Assembly (NCBI RefSeq): GCF_018842675.1
Contig: NZ_JAGTWO010000001.1
Location: 62,001 to 126,000, forward strand
Direction of reading: 5' to 3'
Length of the DNA: 64,000 nt
Source: Candidatus Pantoea bituminis
Lineage (GTDB): Bacteria > Pseudomonadota > Gammaproteobacteria > Enterobacterales > Enterobacteriaceae
Below are positions 42,852 to 52,198 of the stretch, piece after piece (the first letter of the stretch is position 1; each line of letters starts with the position of its first letter). Position numbers and translations under genes: made by a program. The notes under the pieces were generated by a model that was not told the DNA's origin, made no database searches, and was given only the letters and a program-made list of their open reading frames with translations.

Positions 42852-43790
42852 TTATTCCTTACGATATGGCTGGGTTAACGCGCTGGGTTGTAGCGTGCGG
42901 CCTACCACGCCAGACATGGCCAAAATGGTGAGCAAATAGGGCAGGGCGAGCAGAAGTTGGGGAGGTAGCGTGTTTTCAAACAGTTGTAGTGACAACTGCA
43001 GTGCATCTGCTGCCCCGAAGATAAATGCAGCGACCATCGCCTTGAGTGGACTCTAGCGGCCAAATATCACAATGGCCAGCGCGATAAAACCTTGCCCACT
43101 AACGATGTTGTCGCGAAACAAACCAATTTGTGCGGTAACCAGATAGCCGCCCGCCAGTCCGGCACCCACGCAGGAAAACAGCACGCCCCAGGTGCGGATT
43201 TTCAACACATTGAGACCCGCAGCGTGTGCAGCACGAGGATTTTCTCCCACGGCCCGTAAAGAGAGGCCAAAGCGGGTATGGAACAGGCCATAGTGCGCCA
43301 CTATCGCCAGTATCAACGTCAGATAAAGCGGCAGCGGCTGCTGAAAAAAGATCGGGCCGATAAACGGCAATGACGAAAGTAGCGGTATATGCCAGGGTTC
43401 GAGCATAGGAATCGTCGGCGATGAGGCCGTACCCATAACCAGCGCGTAGATCCAAGTCGCGAGACCCGCAGCAAAAATATTGAAGACTATGCCAACTACA
43501 ATCTGACTGGCATGGGCGCGTAAATAGAGGGCGGCAAGCACGCAACCGACGATGAGTCCGCCTACGCCGCCTGCGATAAACCCGAGTGCGGTCGAGCCGC
43601 TGGCGACAGCCGTCATATAGCTGGTCAATGCGCCCATTAAAATGGTGCCTTCAATACCAATGTTTAATACGCCAGACCGTTCGGCATAGATTTCTCCCAG
43701 TGCGGCCAGTAGCACTGGCCCGGCAAGGCGAATTGCCGCAGCCAGCCAACTGATAAAAAATGCCGTATCGAGGTTTGCCAATGCGCTCAT
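42852..43790 (-). pseudogene. BMP/nucleoside-type ABC permease, in-frame amber stop
   Basis: About 312 residues, the YufQ/second permease of a nucleoside-type importer. It opens SALANLDTAFFISWLAAAIRLAGPVLLAALGEIYAERSGVLNIGIEG, the family signature, and continues GLLVGCVLAAL-like and VGENPRAAHAAGLNV. At 43053-43055 the codon is TAG within IVIFGR-stop-SPLKAMVAAFIFG; homologues have tryptophan (TGG) there and the frame does not change. This is the only nonsense break of its kind among the large genes. Translation resumes in the same frame for 62 more residues. Either a base error or a real knockout of the importer. Confidence 0.8.
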
Positions 43791-43798
43791 GATTTATC

Positions 43799-44904
43799 CT
43801 ACGCGAGCTGACAACGTCGCTTATTCAGGCCGGGTATGCGCAATCGGTAATAGCGCAACATATCACCTGCCAAAATCAGTAACACCACCAGACTTTGCAG
43901 GATCAGTACCACCGAGGTGGGTAAACCGGTTTGCCGCTGCATTGCGCTACCGCCAACTTCGAGACCGCCATAAAGAATGGCTGTGGGAATCACCAACAAG
44001 GGATTTAGTCGTGCCAACAGAGCCACAACGACGCCAATAAATCCGACCCCGCCAGAGATGCCTTCCATTAATCGGTGTTGAACGCCGAGTACGGCGCAAA
44101 GACCGGCCAATGCCGCCAGGCCACCGCCAAGGAAAATGGCACCCATTTGACGACGATTTACATCAATGCCGCCATATCGGGCTGCGCGAAGATTAAGGCC
44201 AGCCACTTTTATCTCATAACCGGCAGGCGTCGCGCGCAAGAGCCAAAACACAAACAGCGTGGCGACCAGCGCAATAGCAATGCCCCAGTGGGCGCGCATA
44301 CCGCTCATCACGAAGGGCAGCCAGCTCTCCACCGGCAGACGCGGGGTCTGTGGCAAATCTCCTGGCGCGCGCATTGGCCCAGAGACCAGATACTGCACAA
44401 TAAATACCGCCACATAATTGGCCATCAGTGAGATCAGTACATCATTTCCGCCAAAGCGTACGCGCAAGGCGCCCACCCAGCCGGCCCAGATTGCGCCGGC
44501 CAGAAAGGCGGCGAGCAACACCAGTGGCCAGTAGAGCAATGGGGGATAGACCAGGGAAAGCCCTGTGGCGTGCCCGCTAATGCAATCCAACTTGCAGCAG
44601 TGGCGCCCACAAGAAAGCAGCCTTCAAATCCGATATAACCCAGACCTGCACGCCAAACCACAATGGTGGCCAAGGCGATCAGTATGAGCGGTGTGGCTTG
44701 CACCGTGCTGAGGCCAATGCTGCGTAGTGAGCCAAACGCCTCATCAAACAGAAAGCCATAGGCCGCCAGCGGGTTGCCGCCGAAGGGGATAAACAGCAGC
44801 CCGGCAATGACAAAAGCGGCAAAAATGCCGCAAAAGCTGGTCAGCATGACTGCGGAGGTTGATTCAGCCGGGGCGAGACGACGCTCAAGCAGCTTCTTCA
44901 TCAT
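43799..44904 (-). pseudogene. BMP/nucleoside-type ABC permease, one-base frame break
   Basis: About 368 residues, the YufP-like first permease. N-terminal LLERRLAPAESTSAVMLTSFCGIFAAFVIAGLLFIPFGGNPLAAYGFLF and GLGYIGFEGCFLVGATAASW precede the break. Then VYPPLLYWPLVLLAAFLAGAIWAGWVGALRVRFGGNDVLISLMANYVA is the conserved cytoplasmic loop of the family. One base is missing near 44573 (in GTPQGF against ATGLSLV). The start overlaps the ATPase stop, so all importer genes are coupled. With the second permease it forms the membrane channel. Confidence 0.82.
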
Positions 44905-46438
44905 TGCCCTCTTTATTAGCCAGATGCGCGCCCGCCATCAGCGCGCCGATTTGTTCTGGTGTGGCGTCTGCGGCATTGAGTACACCCGCGATCTGGCCGT
45001 TGTACATCACGGCAATGCGGTCGGAAAGATTCATGATCTCTTCCAGCTCCGCTGAAATCATTAAAATGGCGCAGCCCCGATCACGTGCTGCAATCAGCCC
45101 TTGCCATACGCTTTCAATCGCCCCGACATCCAGCCCGCGAGTCGGCTGTTCAACCACCAGCAAACAGGGCTCACTCGCCACTTCTCGACCCAGGATCAGC
45201 TTCTGCAAATTGCCGCCGGATAATTTACCGGCCTCAAAATCGACATCTGGTGTGCGTACCGCAAAACGCGCAATGATGTCGCGCGCATGTTGACTCATCC
45301 GTTGTCGATCCAGCAGCCAACCTCCCGCACGCGTAAAGCTGCGATGAGTGCCAAGCATGGCATTATCAGTGATAGAGAGCTCGGTCACTGAGCCGACACC
45401 CCGACGATCGGCCGGTATAAAACCCATTCCTTTATTGCGGCGTTCGGCGGGTGATGCATCACTGATATCTTCACCGTTTAAACGAATATGGCCGGCTTCG
45501 ATTTCTCGTAGATTAAGCAGCGCTTCGGCCAGTTCTGACTGTCCATTTCCGTCCACGCCAGCAACACCGAGAATTTCACCCGCTGCTACAGTCAGTGAAA
45601 CCCGCCAGATTTTTTGTTGGCCGCTCGCATCACGCACGGCGATATTGTCAACATGCAGCACAGTGTTGCCCGGCTTGCACGGTTGCTTCTCTACTCGAAG
45701 CACTACATCGCGGCCCACCATTCGGCGAGCCAGATCGCGTTCCGAGGTCTCTTCTATGGCTACGGAATCGACCATCTTTCCGCCCCGCATTACAGAGACG
45801 TGATCAGCGATTGCCATGATTTCATAGAGTTTATGGGTAACAATAACCACTGAGCGGCCCTCTGCGCACAGCGAGTGCAGCGTTGAAAACAGGCCCGCTT
45901 TTTCTTGTGGTGTCAGTACTGCGGTGGGTTCATCCAGGATCAACACTTGCGCGTCGCGATAGAGCAGTTTAAGAATTTCAACACGCTGCTGTACGCCGAT
46001 AGGAAGGTGTTGCACTTTTGCCCAAGGATCTATTGCCAGCCCATGCTTATCCGACAACGCCTGCAAACGTTCTGCCGCCGCTTTCAAATTAAGTACGCCG
46101 CTGGTGTTTTCCTTCAGGCCCTGCACGACGTTCTCAACAACCGACATGGGTTGCACCAGCATAAATTCCTGATGCACCATACCGATACCACAGGCTATGG
46201 CGTCGCTGGGATCGCGGAAACTTACTGCTTTGCCATCCACCACTATCTCACCTTCATCTGGTTGATAAAGTCCGTACAGGATCTGCATTAAAGTGCTTTT
46301 TCCGGCGCCGTTCTCTCCCAACAGCGCATGGATTTCACCTTGCTTGATGCTGAGTGAAACATCGTCATTGGCGGTGACACGGGCAAAGCGTTTAGTAATG
46401 TGGTTAAGCGCGATCCGTATAGTAGCCGTTGCTGTCAT
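44885..46438 (-). CDS. ABC importer ATP-binding protein (nucleoside/sugar type, two ATPase domains)
   Basis: A 517-residue double ATPase of the RbsA/YufO type. The first domain has Walker A LLGENGAGKSTL, signature LPIGVQQRVEILKLLY and Walker B VLILDEPTAVLTP; the second has GVDGNGQSELAE in place of Walker A, signature LSGGNLQKLILGRE and LLVVEQPTRGLDVG. The degenerate second site is normal for this class. ATG at 46438 lies 15 bases after the binding-protein gene. It energises import with the two permeases and the BMP protein. Confidence 0.93.
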   Translation of the reverse strand: MTATATIRIALNHITKRFARVTANDDVSLSIKQGEIHALLGENGAGKSTLMQILYGLYQPDEGEIVVDGKAVSFRDPSDAIACGIGMVHQEFMLVQPMSVVENVVQGLKENTSGVLNLKAAAERLQALSDKHGLAIDPWAKVQHLPIGVQQRVEILKLLYRDAQVLILDEPTAVLTPQEKAGLFSTLHSLCAEGRSVVIVTHKLYEIMAIADHVSVMRGGKMVDSVAIEETSERDLARRMVGRDVVLRVEKQPCKPGNTVLHVDNIAVRDASGQQKIWRVSLTVAAGEILGVAGVDGNGQSELAEALLNLREIEAGHIRLNGEDISDASPAERRNKGMGFIPADRRGVGSVTELSITDNAMLGTHRSFTRAGGWLLDRQRMSQHARDIIARFAVRTPDVDFEAGKLSGGNLQKLILGREVASEPCLLVVEQPTRGLDVGAIESVWQGLIAARDRGCAILMISAELEEIMNLSDRIAVMYNGQIAGVLNAADATPEQIGALMAGAHLANKEGNDEEAA

Positions 46439-46453
46439 GACACTATCCGCCTG

Positions 46454-47464
46454 TTAAACCGTTGGCTTAAGCGCGCCGCTGTCCAGTTGTTGCCAGATCT
46501 GCTCGAACGTAGCCCAAGCACTGGCACTCACCAGTTTTTCGTTGTACTGCTTACTGCCATTGACGACCGACCAGGCTTTACCCACGCTTGGGCTCCACTC
46601 TTCACCGCCATCAAAATGCTTGCTCGCAACGGACTCACCGACCTGCTCGACCATCCAGTCGAGGTTTTGGCGGAAACTGCATGCCACGAAGTCCGGGGCG
46701 ACATCTTTCTGATCAACGTAGCATCCCATAGCTTTAACTTTCCCTGCGGCTGCACCCTGCATCGCACCAAGGCCGGTCACGTCAGCGGCATGCCAGATAA
46801 CATCTGCGCCGTTACCGATCATGGTAGTAGCCGCTTCACGTCCCTTGGCAGCATTGTCGTAATCGCCCGTGACTACGCCCATGCCACGAATACCGGGGCG
46901 GGTTTTCTCAGCAGCCTGAATAAAGGCGCGCATCATGGCTTGTTGAGTTGGATTATCGCCACCGCCGACAAAGCCAACAGCTTTGCCGTTATCTGAAATC
47001 AGGGCGGCCAGCGCACCCGCGGCGTAAGCGCCCTGGATATAGGCGAGGTTGACATACTCAACGTTGGTCGGCGTCTTTTCGGCGGGTTTAAAGGTGGATG
47101 CAAAGAAGTAGGTATCGGGATATTCGGGGGCGATTTCTGCAAACGCCGAACCGTATTCAAAGCTGTGCCCGATAATCAAGCTATAGCCATCGTCGGCATA
47201 GCCGCGGATCACTTGTTCCATTTGCGCTTGTGGCACACTTTCGCTGTAAGCCACGCTGAAACCACTGTTTTTGAGATTTTGAAGGCCGGCATAAGCCAGT
47301 GAACTCCAGCCGCCATCGGCTACTGAGCCGGGCAACAGAAGCGCAATTTTTACGTTGTTGTTCGCTGCTAAAGCTTTGCGTGACAGAAGGGGAGCCATTG
47401 CTGGCAGCAATAGCGCACCAGCCACTAATTTTGCAAAATGTCTGCGGGATACGTCTGCCATCAT
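46454..47464 (-). CDS. BMP family ABC substrate-binding protein with Tat leader
   Basis: A 336-residue periplasmic BmpA/PnrA-like binding protein. The leader DVSRRHFAKLVAGALLLPAMAPL has a textbook twin-arginine box (SRRHFAK), then VKIALLLPGSVADGGWSSLAYAGL opens the mature protein; IGHSFEYGSAFAEIAPEYPDTYFFA and GFVGGGDNPTQQAMMRAFIQAA are family motifs. Family members bind purine nucleosides or related heterocycles. It is the first gene of the operon and divergent from the LysR gene with the dyad operator between them. Confidence 0.92.
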   Translation of the reverse strand: MMADVSRRHFAKLVAGALLLPAMAPLLSRKALAANNNVKIALLLPGSVADGGWSSLAYAGLQNLKNSGFSVAYSESVPQAQMEQVIRGYADDGYSLIIGHSFEYGSAFAEIAPEYPDTYFFASTFKPAEKTPTNVEYVNLAYIQGAYAAGALAALISDNGKAVGFVGGGDNPTQQAMMRAFIQAAEKTRPGIRGMGVVTGDYDNAAKGREAATTMIGNGADVIWHAADVTGLGAMQGAAAGKVKAMGCYVDQKDVAPDFVACSFRQNLDWMVEQVGESVASKHFDGGEEWSPSVGKAWSVVNGSKQYNEKLVSASAWATFEQIWQQLDSGALKPTV

Positions 47465-47543
47465 TTCTCTCCGAATGTAGTTAATGATGTATTAATGACT
47501 CGGAGTTTATTATCTTAAAAGCATCATTTTTCGTCCTTACTGA

Positions 47544-47556
47544 TGCCTAAAAGGCA
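47544..47556. promoter_or_regulatory. LysR-type dyad TGCCT-N3-AGGCA, copy 1
   Basis: TGCCTAAAAGGCA is a perfect inverted repeat of T-N11-A form, between the divergent lysR and BMP operon, 14 bases before the LysR start. The identical dyad recurs upstream of the creatininase-like gene (49395). Confidence 0.7.
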
Positions 47557-47569
47557 ACGCAGGAAAACT

Positions 47570-48468
47570 ATGCTTCAGCATCGCCTTTTTGTTTATCTTG
47601 ATCAGGTTGCACGCAGTGGTTCCATCCGCAAAGCAGCAGAACGTCTGCATATTTCAGCTTCCGCTATTAACCGGCAACTCCTCGCGTTAGAGGAAGAACT
47701 GGGCACACCGCTGTTCCAGCGCCTGCCGCGAAAAATGGTCCTGACTGCGGCTGGCGAAGCGCTGATTTATCATGTGCGTCTGAGTTTTAAAGAGATTGAA
47801 TGGGCGCAAATGAAAATTGAGGAGCTGAAAGGGTTGCGTCGAGGGAAGTGACCATTGCGATGATGAGCGGGCTGGCGGCGAATTTGATCCCGCGTACAGC
47901 CTCTGAATTTCGGCGAGCAAATCCACGCGTCAAACTTAATCTGCAGCAATTAACGACGGGTGAAAATATCACAAACGCTGTGGCGAGCGGCGAGGCAGAT
48001 TTGGGTATTGGATTTGATTTTGATCTGCAACCAGTACATCGCAACATTGCCAGTGTCGCTGTGCGGCTTGGTGCGGTAGTGGGTGTAGGCCATCCATTGG
48101 CAGATAAACCCAGCTTGCGTTTGAGTGATTGCTTACCCTATCCGATTGTTATAGCCGATAAATCAATGGTTATCCGGCCTTATCTCGATGAGGTTTTTGC
48201 CCGTGCTTCGGTGAATCTCCAACCAGTGATTGAAACGAATTCGATTGAAGTGATGCGTCAGTCGGCCATCATGGATCAAACCCTGACTTTCCTGACGCCC
48301 ATAGATATTGAGTTTGACCAGCGTAGCGGCAGGTTAATCTACATTCCTGTTAGAGAACTTTCGCAGCAAACGCAAACACTGATGCTGATAGGTCACGATC
48401 GCGGGACCAGTGCCATTGGTAGCGTTTTTGCCGAAACGATTAAAAGTATGATGTCGGAATTATGCTGA
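47570..48468 (+). pseudogene. LysR family regulator of the importer cluster, one-base frame break
   Basis: About 300 residues. The winged helix is HRLFVYLDQVARSGSIRKAAERLHISASAINRQLLALEEELGTPLFQRLPRKMVLTAAGE; the effector domain follows with TIAMMSGLAANLIPRTASEFRRANPRVKLNL and EADLGIGFDFD. The frame breaks after LRRG; one more G in the run at 47843-47845 gives GEVTIAMMSG. ATG at 47570 follows CAGGA. It is divergent from the BMP operon and convergent with the creatininase-like gene, and both promoters carry the same dyad. Confidence 0.85.
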
Positions 48469-48490
48469 AGCAGGCCCATATGGGCCTGCT
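48469..48490. terminator. bidirectional hairpin between convergent lysR and creatininase-like genes
   Basis: GCAGGCCC and GGGCCTGC pair around ATAT, a perfect stem in the 27-base gap between two stops. No long T-run. Confidence 0.6.
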
Positions 48491-48495
48491 CTGAA

Positions 48496-49323
48496 CTATT
48501 CCTGACGGCTTGAAAATGCCGTAGTAGAACGCAGCATCTTCATTTCACATTCATGCACTTCTTTAATCAACGTCAATAAAGCCTGAGCTGCGCGATCGGT
48601 GGCAACTTTACCGCGTTCCGCATCTGCTGCAGAAGCGTTACCTGTAACACCAGAAAGATGCAGATCCTGCGCCATCCAGCCAAAACCCACACCGCCTTCG
48701 GGTGTTAAAATGCCGCCTTTGGCTTCAAGGGCAACGGAGGCAGAAACAAAGTTATCAGCATGATCCATTTGCACTAACTCAGGATGCAGATGCAGCATCA
48801 TGCTTGTTTCAGACTCACCACCATGGATGCCATGCTGCATTTCGTGGGCGCTGTAGAGATCAGAGGCATCAATGGTATGAAACCAGCTCGCACTGACGGC
48901 CAACATGCCTAACTCTATGCGCAACTGACGGCAAACTATCTCCATCAACTGCGGTTGGCCACCGTGTGAATTCCAGAAAATAATCTTACGAATACCCGCT
49001 CGCCAGGCACATTTCGCCATTTCAAACCACACTTTACCCAGCACTTCATAAGGCAGAGAAAGCGTTCCTGGATAGGCGATATGCTCATCTGATTTGCCAA
49101 CCGGTAAGGCTGGCATAAATAAAACGGGCAAGTCTGATGGCAGCAGCTCAACTGCACGATTAACAATGCCTGCATTGATGGCCGCATCCACCTTGACCGG
49201 TAAATGGGGCCCATGTTGTTCTACTGCGCCGACAGGCAATACCGCCACGATATTAGCCATATCCAGTTCACTAAATTCACGGGTGGATAAGTCCCACCAC
49301 CAGGGTGAAGAAGGTTTGTTCAT
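48496..49323 (-). CDS. creatininase family amidohydrolase
   Basis: A 275-residue enzyme of the creatininase/creatinine amidohydrolase family, metal-dependent hydrolases of cyclic or formyl amides. Metal ligands lie in LPVGAVEQHGPHLPVKVDA (Glu35, His37, Asp46 from ATG 49323) and FWNSHGGQPQLME, and in HGIHGGESETSMMLHLHP. ATG at 49323 has GGAGG six bases upstream; the longer frame begins at the Shine-Dalgarno itself. It lies beyond the LysR gene but has the same dyad in its promoter, so it is likely to act in the same pathway, for example opening a ring or removing a formyl group. Confidence 0.88.
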   Translation of the reverse strand: MNKPSSPWWWDLSTREFSELDMANIVAVLPVGAVEQHGPHLPVKVDAAINAGIVNRAVELLPSDLPVLFMPALPVGKSDEHIAYPGTLSLPYEVLGKVWFEMAKCAWRAGIRKIIFWNSHGGQPQLMEIVCRQLRIELGMLAVSASWFHTIDASDLYSAHEMQHGIHGGESETSMMLHLHPELVQMDHADNFVSASVALEAKGGILTPEGGVGFGWMAQDLHLSGVTGNASAADAERGKVATDRAAQALLTLIKEVHECEMKMLRSTTAFSSRQE

Positions 49324-49394
49324 GTTTTCCTCCATTTTTGAATAACATAGTCTTTTCCCTGTTCAATGGAAGAAACATAATTCGTCCTGCCTGT

Positions 49395-49407
49395 TGCCTT
49401 TTAGGCA
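49395..49407. promoter_or_regulatory. LysR-type dyad TGCCT-N3-AGGCA, copy 2
   Basis: TGCCTTTTAGGCA, the reverse complement of the copy at 47544, lies 72 bases upstream of the creatininase-like gene, linking it to the LysR gene at 47570. Confidence 0.7.
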
Positions 49408-49561
49408 TCATTGAATAGGCAATTTAATGAGGGAATATCGTTGGGACAACTGACTTTGCTTTAGATGGGTACAGCAGGAAAAGCGTACTTTGGACGGTTT
49501 ACTTCGATGAATGCGTTTACCTATCGAAATGGTTGTTTACGCCTGAAAAATGGAAGAGTTA

Positions 49562-49602
49562 TGGAGGGGGCCGCTTGGAAAACGGAAAATATCCTACGCT
49601 AA
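49562..49602 (+). repeat. repeated gene-start motif, copy A
   Basis: GGAGGGGG then CCGC then TTG GAA AAC GGA AAA TAT CCT: a Shine-Dalgarno-like run, a TTG and codons for ENGKYP. Matching copies are at 52760 and 55343. No long frame follows here. Confidence 0.5.
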
Positions 49603-49790
49603 GCCTGTTTTCTGTACAGACTACTATCCACTGAGCGTAATGCGCGGTATTTACCCTTTCCCAGTTTGAGGTTTGTTCGCCAGACGTAATCCCCGCTCAG
49701 GTTGATAATACCGGGATAAGCACCAATGCCATTGCGCGTGAAGTTAATACTACCCGGCAAACCATACTCAGGGTAAAAGCAGGGCAGCAA
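49599..49790 (-). CDS. small hypothetical protein
   Basis: A 63-codon minus-strand frame. It reads YPEYGLPGSINFTRNGIGAY and PGIINLSGDYVWRTNLKLGK, then GKYRALRS. I do not recognise it. Its 3' end abuts copy A of the repeated motif. No clear Shine-Dalgarno sequence, and the surrounding 49408-50108 has no other gene; it may be a remnant of a longer one. Confidence 0.25.
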   Translation of the reverse strand: MLPCFYPEYGLPGSINFTRNGIGAYPGIINLSGDYVWRTNLKLGKGKYRALRSVDSSLYRKQA

Positions 49791-49835
49791 TAATCCTGAA
49801 TACAGAAACGGCTTCAGACGCTACCGACTTTGACC

Positions 49836-49858
49836 GTCCGCTTTGTGCCAGAAGCGGA
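49836..49858. repeat. REP-like palindromic element
   Basis: GTCCGCTT-TGTGCCAG-AAGCGGA, the core palindrome of the family. Confidence 0.65.
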
Positions 49859-50108
49859 GATTGCCGTCCTTGGCCATTAAATGAATCATTCGTTAATCGC
49901 TGACATTTTATTGAGAAAAGCCGAGGGGCCTATTACCGGTTTTGGTTATTAAGGGAGAATCCACGTTTCGCTACTAATCTGACTCACCACCCATCTGTTG
50001 TCGCTTTAGCGGTAAAAAAGACCTGGCGGCTTCTGGCGAGTCGCAATCACTTCATACGACTAAAAATGTCAGCTCTCAAACCGCGTATTCTGCTTTCTCA
50101 TTTGGAAA

Positions 50109-50999
50109 TCAAAGCTCATCAATCCAGGCCGTCACGGCTTTGTTCACGTCCTCACTGCGATCCTGCATAATCCAGTGACCCGTCTGCGTCCAGTAGTCTG
50201 TTTTTGACTTTGGGTTTGCAAACCATGTCCGCATATTCCCTGCCTGAGTGGCATCGCGACAAAGGTGATAAACAGGAATCGTTAAGCTACGACAAAAATT
50301 CTCACTCGCTTTGCCAATACCCACTTGTCCCGCACCCAGAAACAGTGGACCGAATGATTCCCGTATCACATGCAGCGGCACACCCTGAAGACGTCTTGCA
50401 TGCCAGCGCTTAAACGCTGGCGGGGTACTTTTATCGTAAAAAAGTTCAAATAACGCCGGACCGGTCAAATAGGGATCGCCGTTTTGCAGGTCATCAACCG
50501 CTTTCTGAAAAAGCGCCGCCTGTTTATCCGGGAATCCCATCGAACCATCTATAGAGACAACAGCACTCACTAAGTCAGGTCTTTTCGCTGCAAGACGAGC
50601 TGCAATCTGGCCACCCATGGAATGGCCAATAAGAATAAATTTTTGGCCAGGATAGTGTGTCAAAATCAGTGCTTCAATATCGGCAACATAGTCAGCAGGG
50701 GCATAATGTCCTGATGGCATAACCTGCGATCGTCCATGCCCGCGTAAATCAACAGCCACCGTACGGTATTTGCTTTCAAGCTCGGGTAATTGCCAGCTCC
50801 AGTCATGCGAATCACACGTCCAGCCATGTAAAACCATTATGTTTTTGCCTTCCCCTTTTTCCGTATAAAAAAGTTTGGCCGTCGACGAATCCTTTGGCGC
50901 AAAATGTGCCGGACTTGCTTTCACTGTCGCCGAAATAACGGTGGCGCTGGCGAAGGCCAGCAGGTTACGTCGGGACAGAGAGAACTTTTCTTCTTTCAT
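50109..50999 (-). CDS. Tat-exported alpha/beta hydrolase
   Basis: A 296-residue alpha/beta hydrolase. The leader FSLSRRNLLAFASATVISATVKA has a twin-arginine box (SRRNLLAFA). The core has IMVLHGWTCDSHDW (oxyanion), AVDLRGHGRS, LIGHSMGGQIAARLA with the nucleophile serine, and TQTGHWIMQDR with the histidine near the end. This fits non-heme haloperoxidase or epoxide-hydrolase-like esterases. It is divergent from the HxlR regulator at 51164, its probable controller. Export by Tat would be unusual for a cofactor-free hydrolase. Confidence 0.88.
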   Translation of the reverse strand: MKEEKFSLSRRNLLAFASATVISATVKASPAHFAPKDSSTAKLFYTEKGEGKNIMVLHGWTCDSHDWSWQLPELESKYRTVAVDLRGHGRSQVMPSGHYAPADYVADIEALILTHYPGQKFILIGHSMGGQIAARLAAKRPDLVSAVVSIDGSMGFPDKQAALFQKAVDDLQNGDPYLTGPALFELFYDKSTPPAFKRWHARRLQGVPLHVIRESFGPLFLGAGQVGIGKASENFCRSLTIPVYHLCRDATQAGNMRTWFANPKSKTDYWTQTGHWIMQDRSEDVNKAVTAWIDEL

Positions 51000-51163
51000 A
51001 ATGGGTCCTTAGTACTCGCTAAATATTTGTCCTGCCGTTTTATTTAGCAGAAGATGCGGTTGGGAGTGAGATATTTATACCAACGTCAGTAGCATGGTAT
51101 ATAACATTCAAATAAGGTCAATTACGCACTTTTAAGCGAGTAGATATACTGAAGGATACCTAT

Positions 51164-51561
51164 ATGACAAACATTGTTGATCCCGTTTTTTTGCGGACTG
51201 TGCCGCGCGTGTCTTTTTCGATCAGGTAGCAAACAAATGGAGTGTAATGATACTGACTTTACTCAATGAAAATACAATGCGTTTTAATGAAATGAAGCGC
51301 AGCATGGAAGGGATAACACACAAAGCACTCACCCAGGCGTTGCGTAAAATGGAACGTAACGGGTTGATTAACCGTACGGTTTTGCCCACTTCTCCGGTTG
51401 CAGTAGAATACGCCATCACCGAACTTGGCCGCTCTTTGCAAAAACCTTTTAGCGCCATGTATGATTGGGCGATTAATCATCTTGAACTTATTGAAAAAGC
51501 ACAGGAAGCGTATGATGCCAGCGCTTCTGTGATTAATGAAAATAGTCGTTTGCAGAAATAA
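51164..51561 (+). pseudogene. HxlR family regulator, one-base frame break
   Basis: About 132 residues of an HxlR-type winged-helix regulator, which usually sense electrophiles such as quinones, aldehydes or disulfide stress. VFFDQVANKWSVMILTLLNENTMRFNEMKRSMEGITHKALTQALRKMERNGLINRTVLPT is the conserved core. The first residues MTNIVDPVFLR are in another frame; one more G at 51195-51196 restores LRDCAARVFFDQ, placing the single cysteine where the redox cysteine of HxlR proteins lies. ATG at 51164 has GAAGGA upstream. Divergent from the hydrolase gene. Confidence 0.82.
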
Positions 51562-51773
51562 AATGAGGGCTTTGCATGAACCTGACTTAGCACCTGTAAA
51601 ATAATAAAAATAAACGACTTTGAATCTTGAGTCATTATTTGGCACGTGCGTGGTATTAAGTGAAGCCACTTTTACATACCCTTTTAAAATAACCCTCTCA
51701 TTCTGTTTCTATTATTTAGATAACGGCTATTGACATGTGGGATTTAAAGATCCTTTTAAAAAATTTATAAAAT

Positions 51774-51791
51774 CGGATGGAGCTCCATCCG
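51774..51791. repeat. perfect 18-base palindrome
   Basis: CGGATGGAGCTCCATCCG, flanked by A/T-rich sequence, could be an operator or a terminator-like hairpin; nothing nearby clearly uses it. Confidence 0.45.
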
Positions 51792-52045
51792 GACGAAAAA
51801 ACCTTATGACATATTTAAGTATGCCCGACTGTCGCTGACATTAATGTTATGCCTTTTAGACCATTACTGGTTTTGCTGAAAGTGAGTTTTAGGTTATGCC
51901 GCATAACTGCTATTAAACTGATGACAATAAGAAAGTAGCGCTGTAATGCATATAAAATTCCGGCTATATCATCTTGTTGAAAGCACCCCTGATATTTAGG
52001 TTGACCTTTAAGTCAGTGACAATCGAATGATGACATTCACTTAAT

Positions 52046-52069
52046 GTCCGCTTTGTGCCATAAGCGGAC
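52046..52069. repeat. REP-like palindromic element
   Basis: GTCCGCTT-TGTGCCAT-AAGCGGAC, perfect arms of eight. Confidence 0.7.
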
Positions 52070-52198
52070 GTTTAAAAGATACGCTTTGCTTTGCTATATA
52101 ACTAACCTGTTTAAGACTAAATTCGACCCATTAGTCAAAAACCGACATTACTAACTGATCGTTGTATCTGATACTGGGGGCAGGTCACCGGAGGTAAT

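Larger units (their letters stand above)
51562..52198. other. intergenic region, two palindromes
   Basis: No gene seen in about 640 bases. It contains the perfect palindrome CGGATGGAGCTCCATCCG (51774-51791) and a REP-like element at 52046. Confidence 0.45.
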
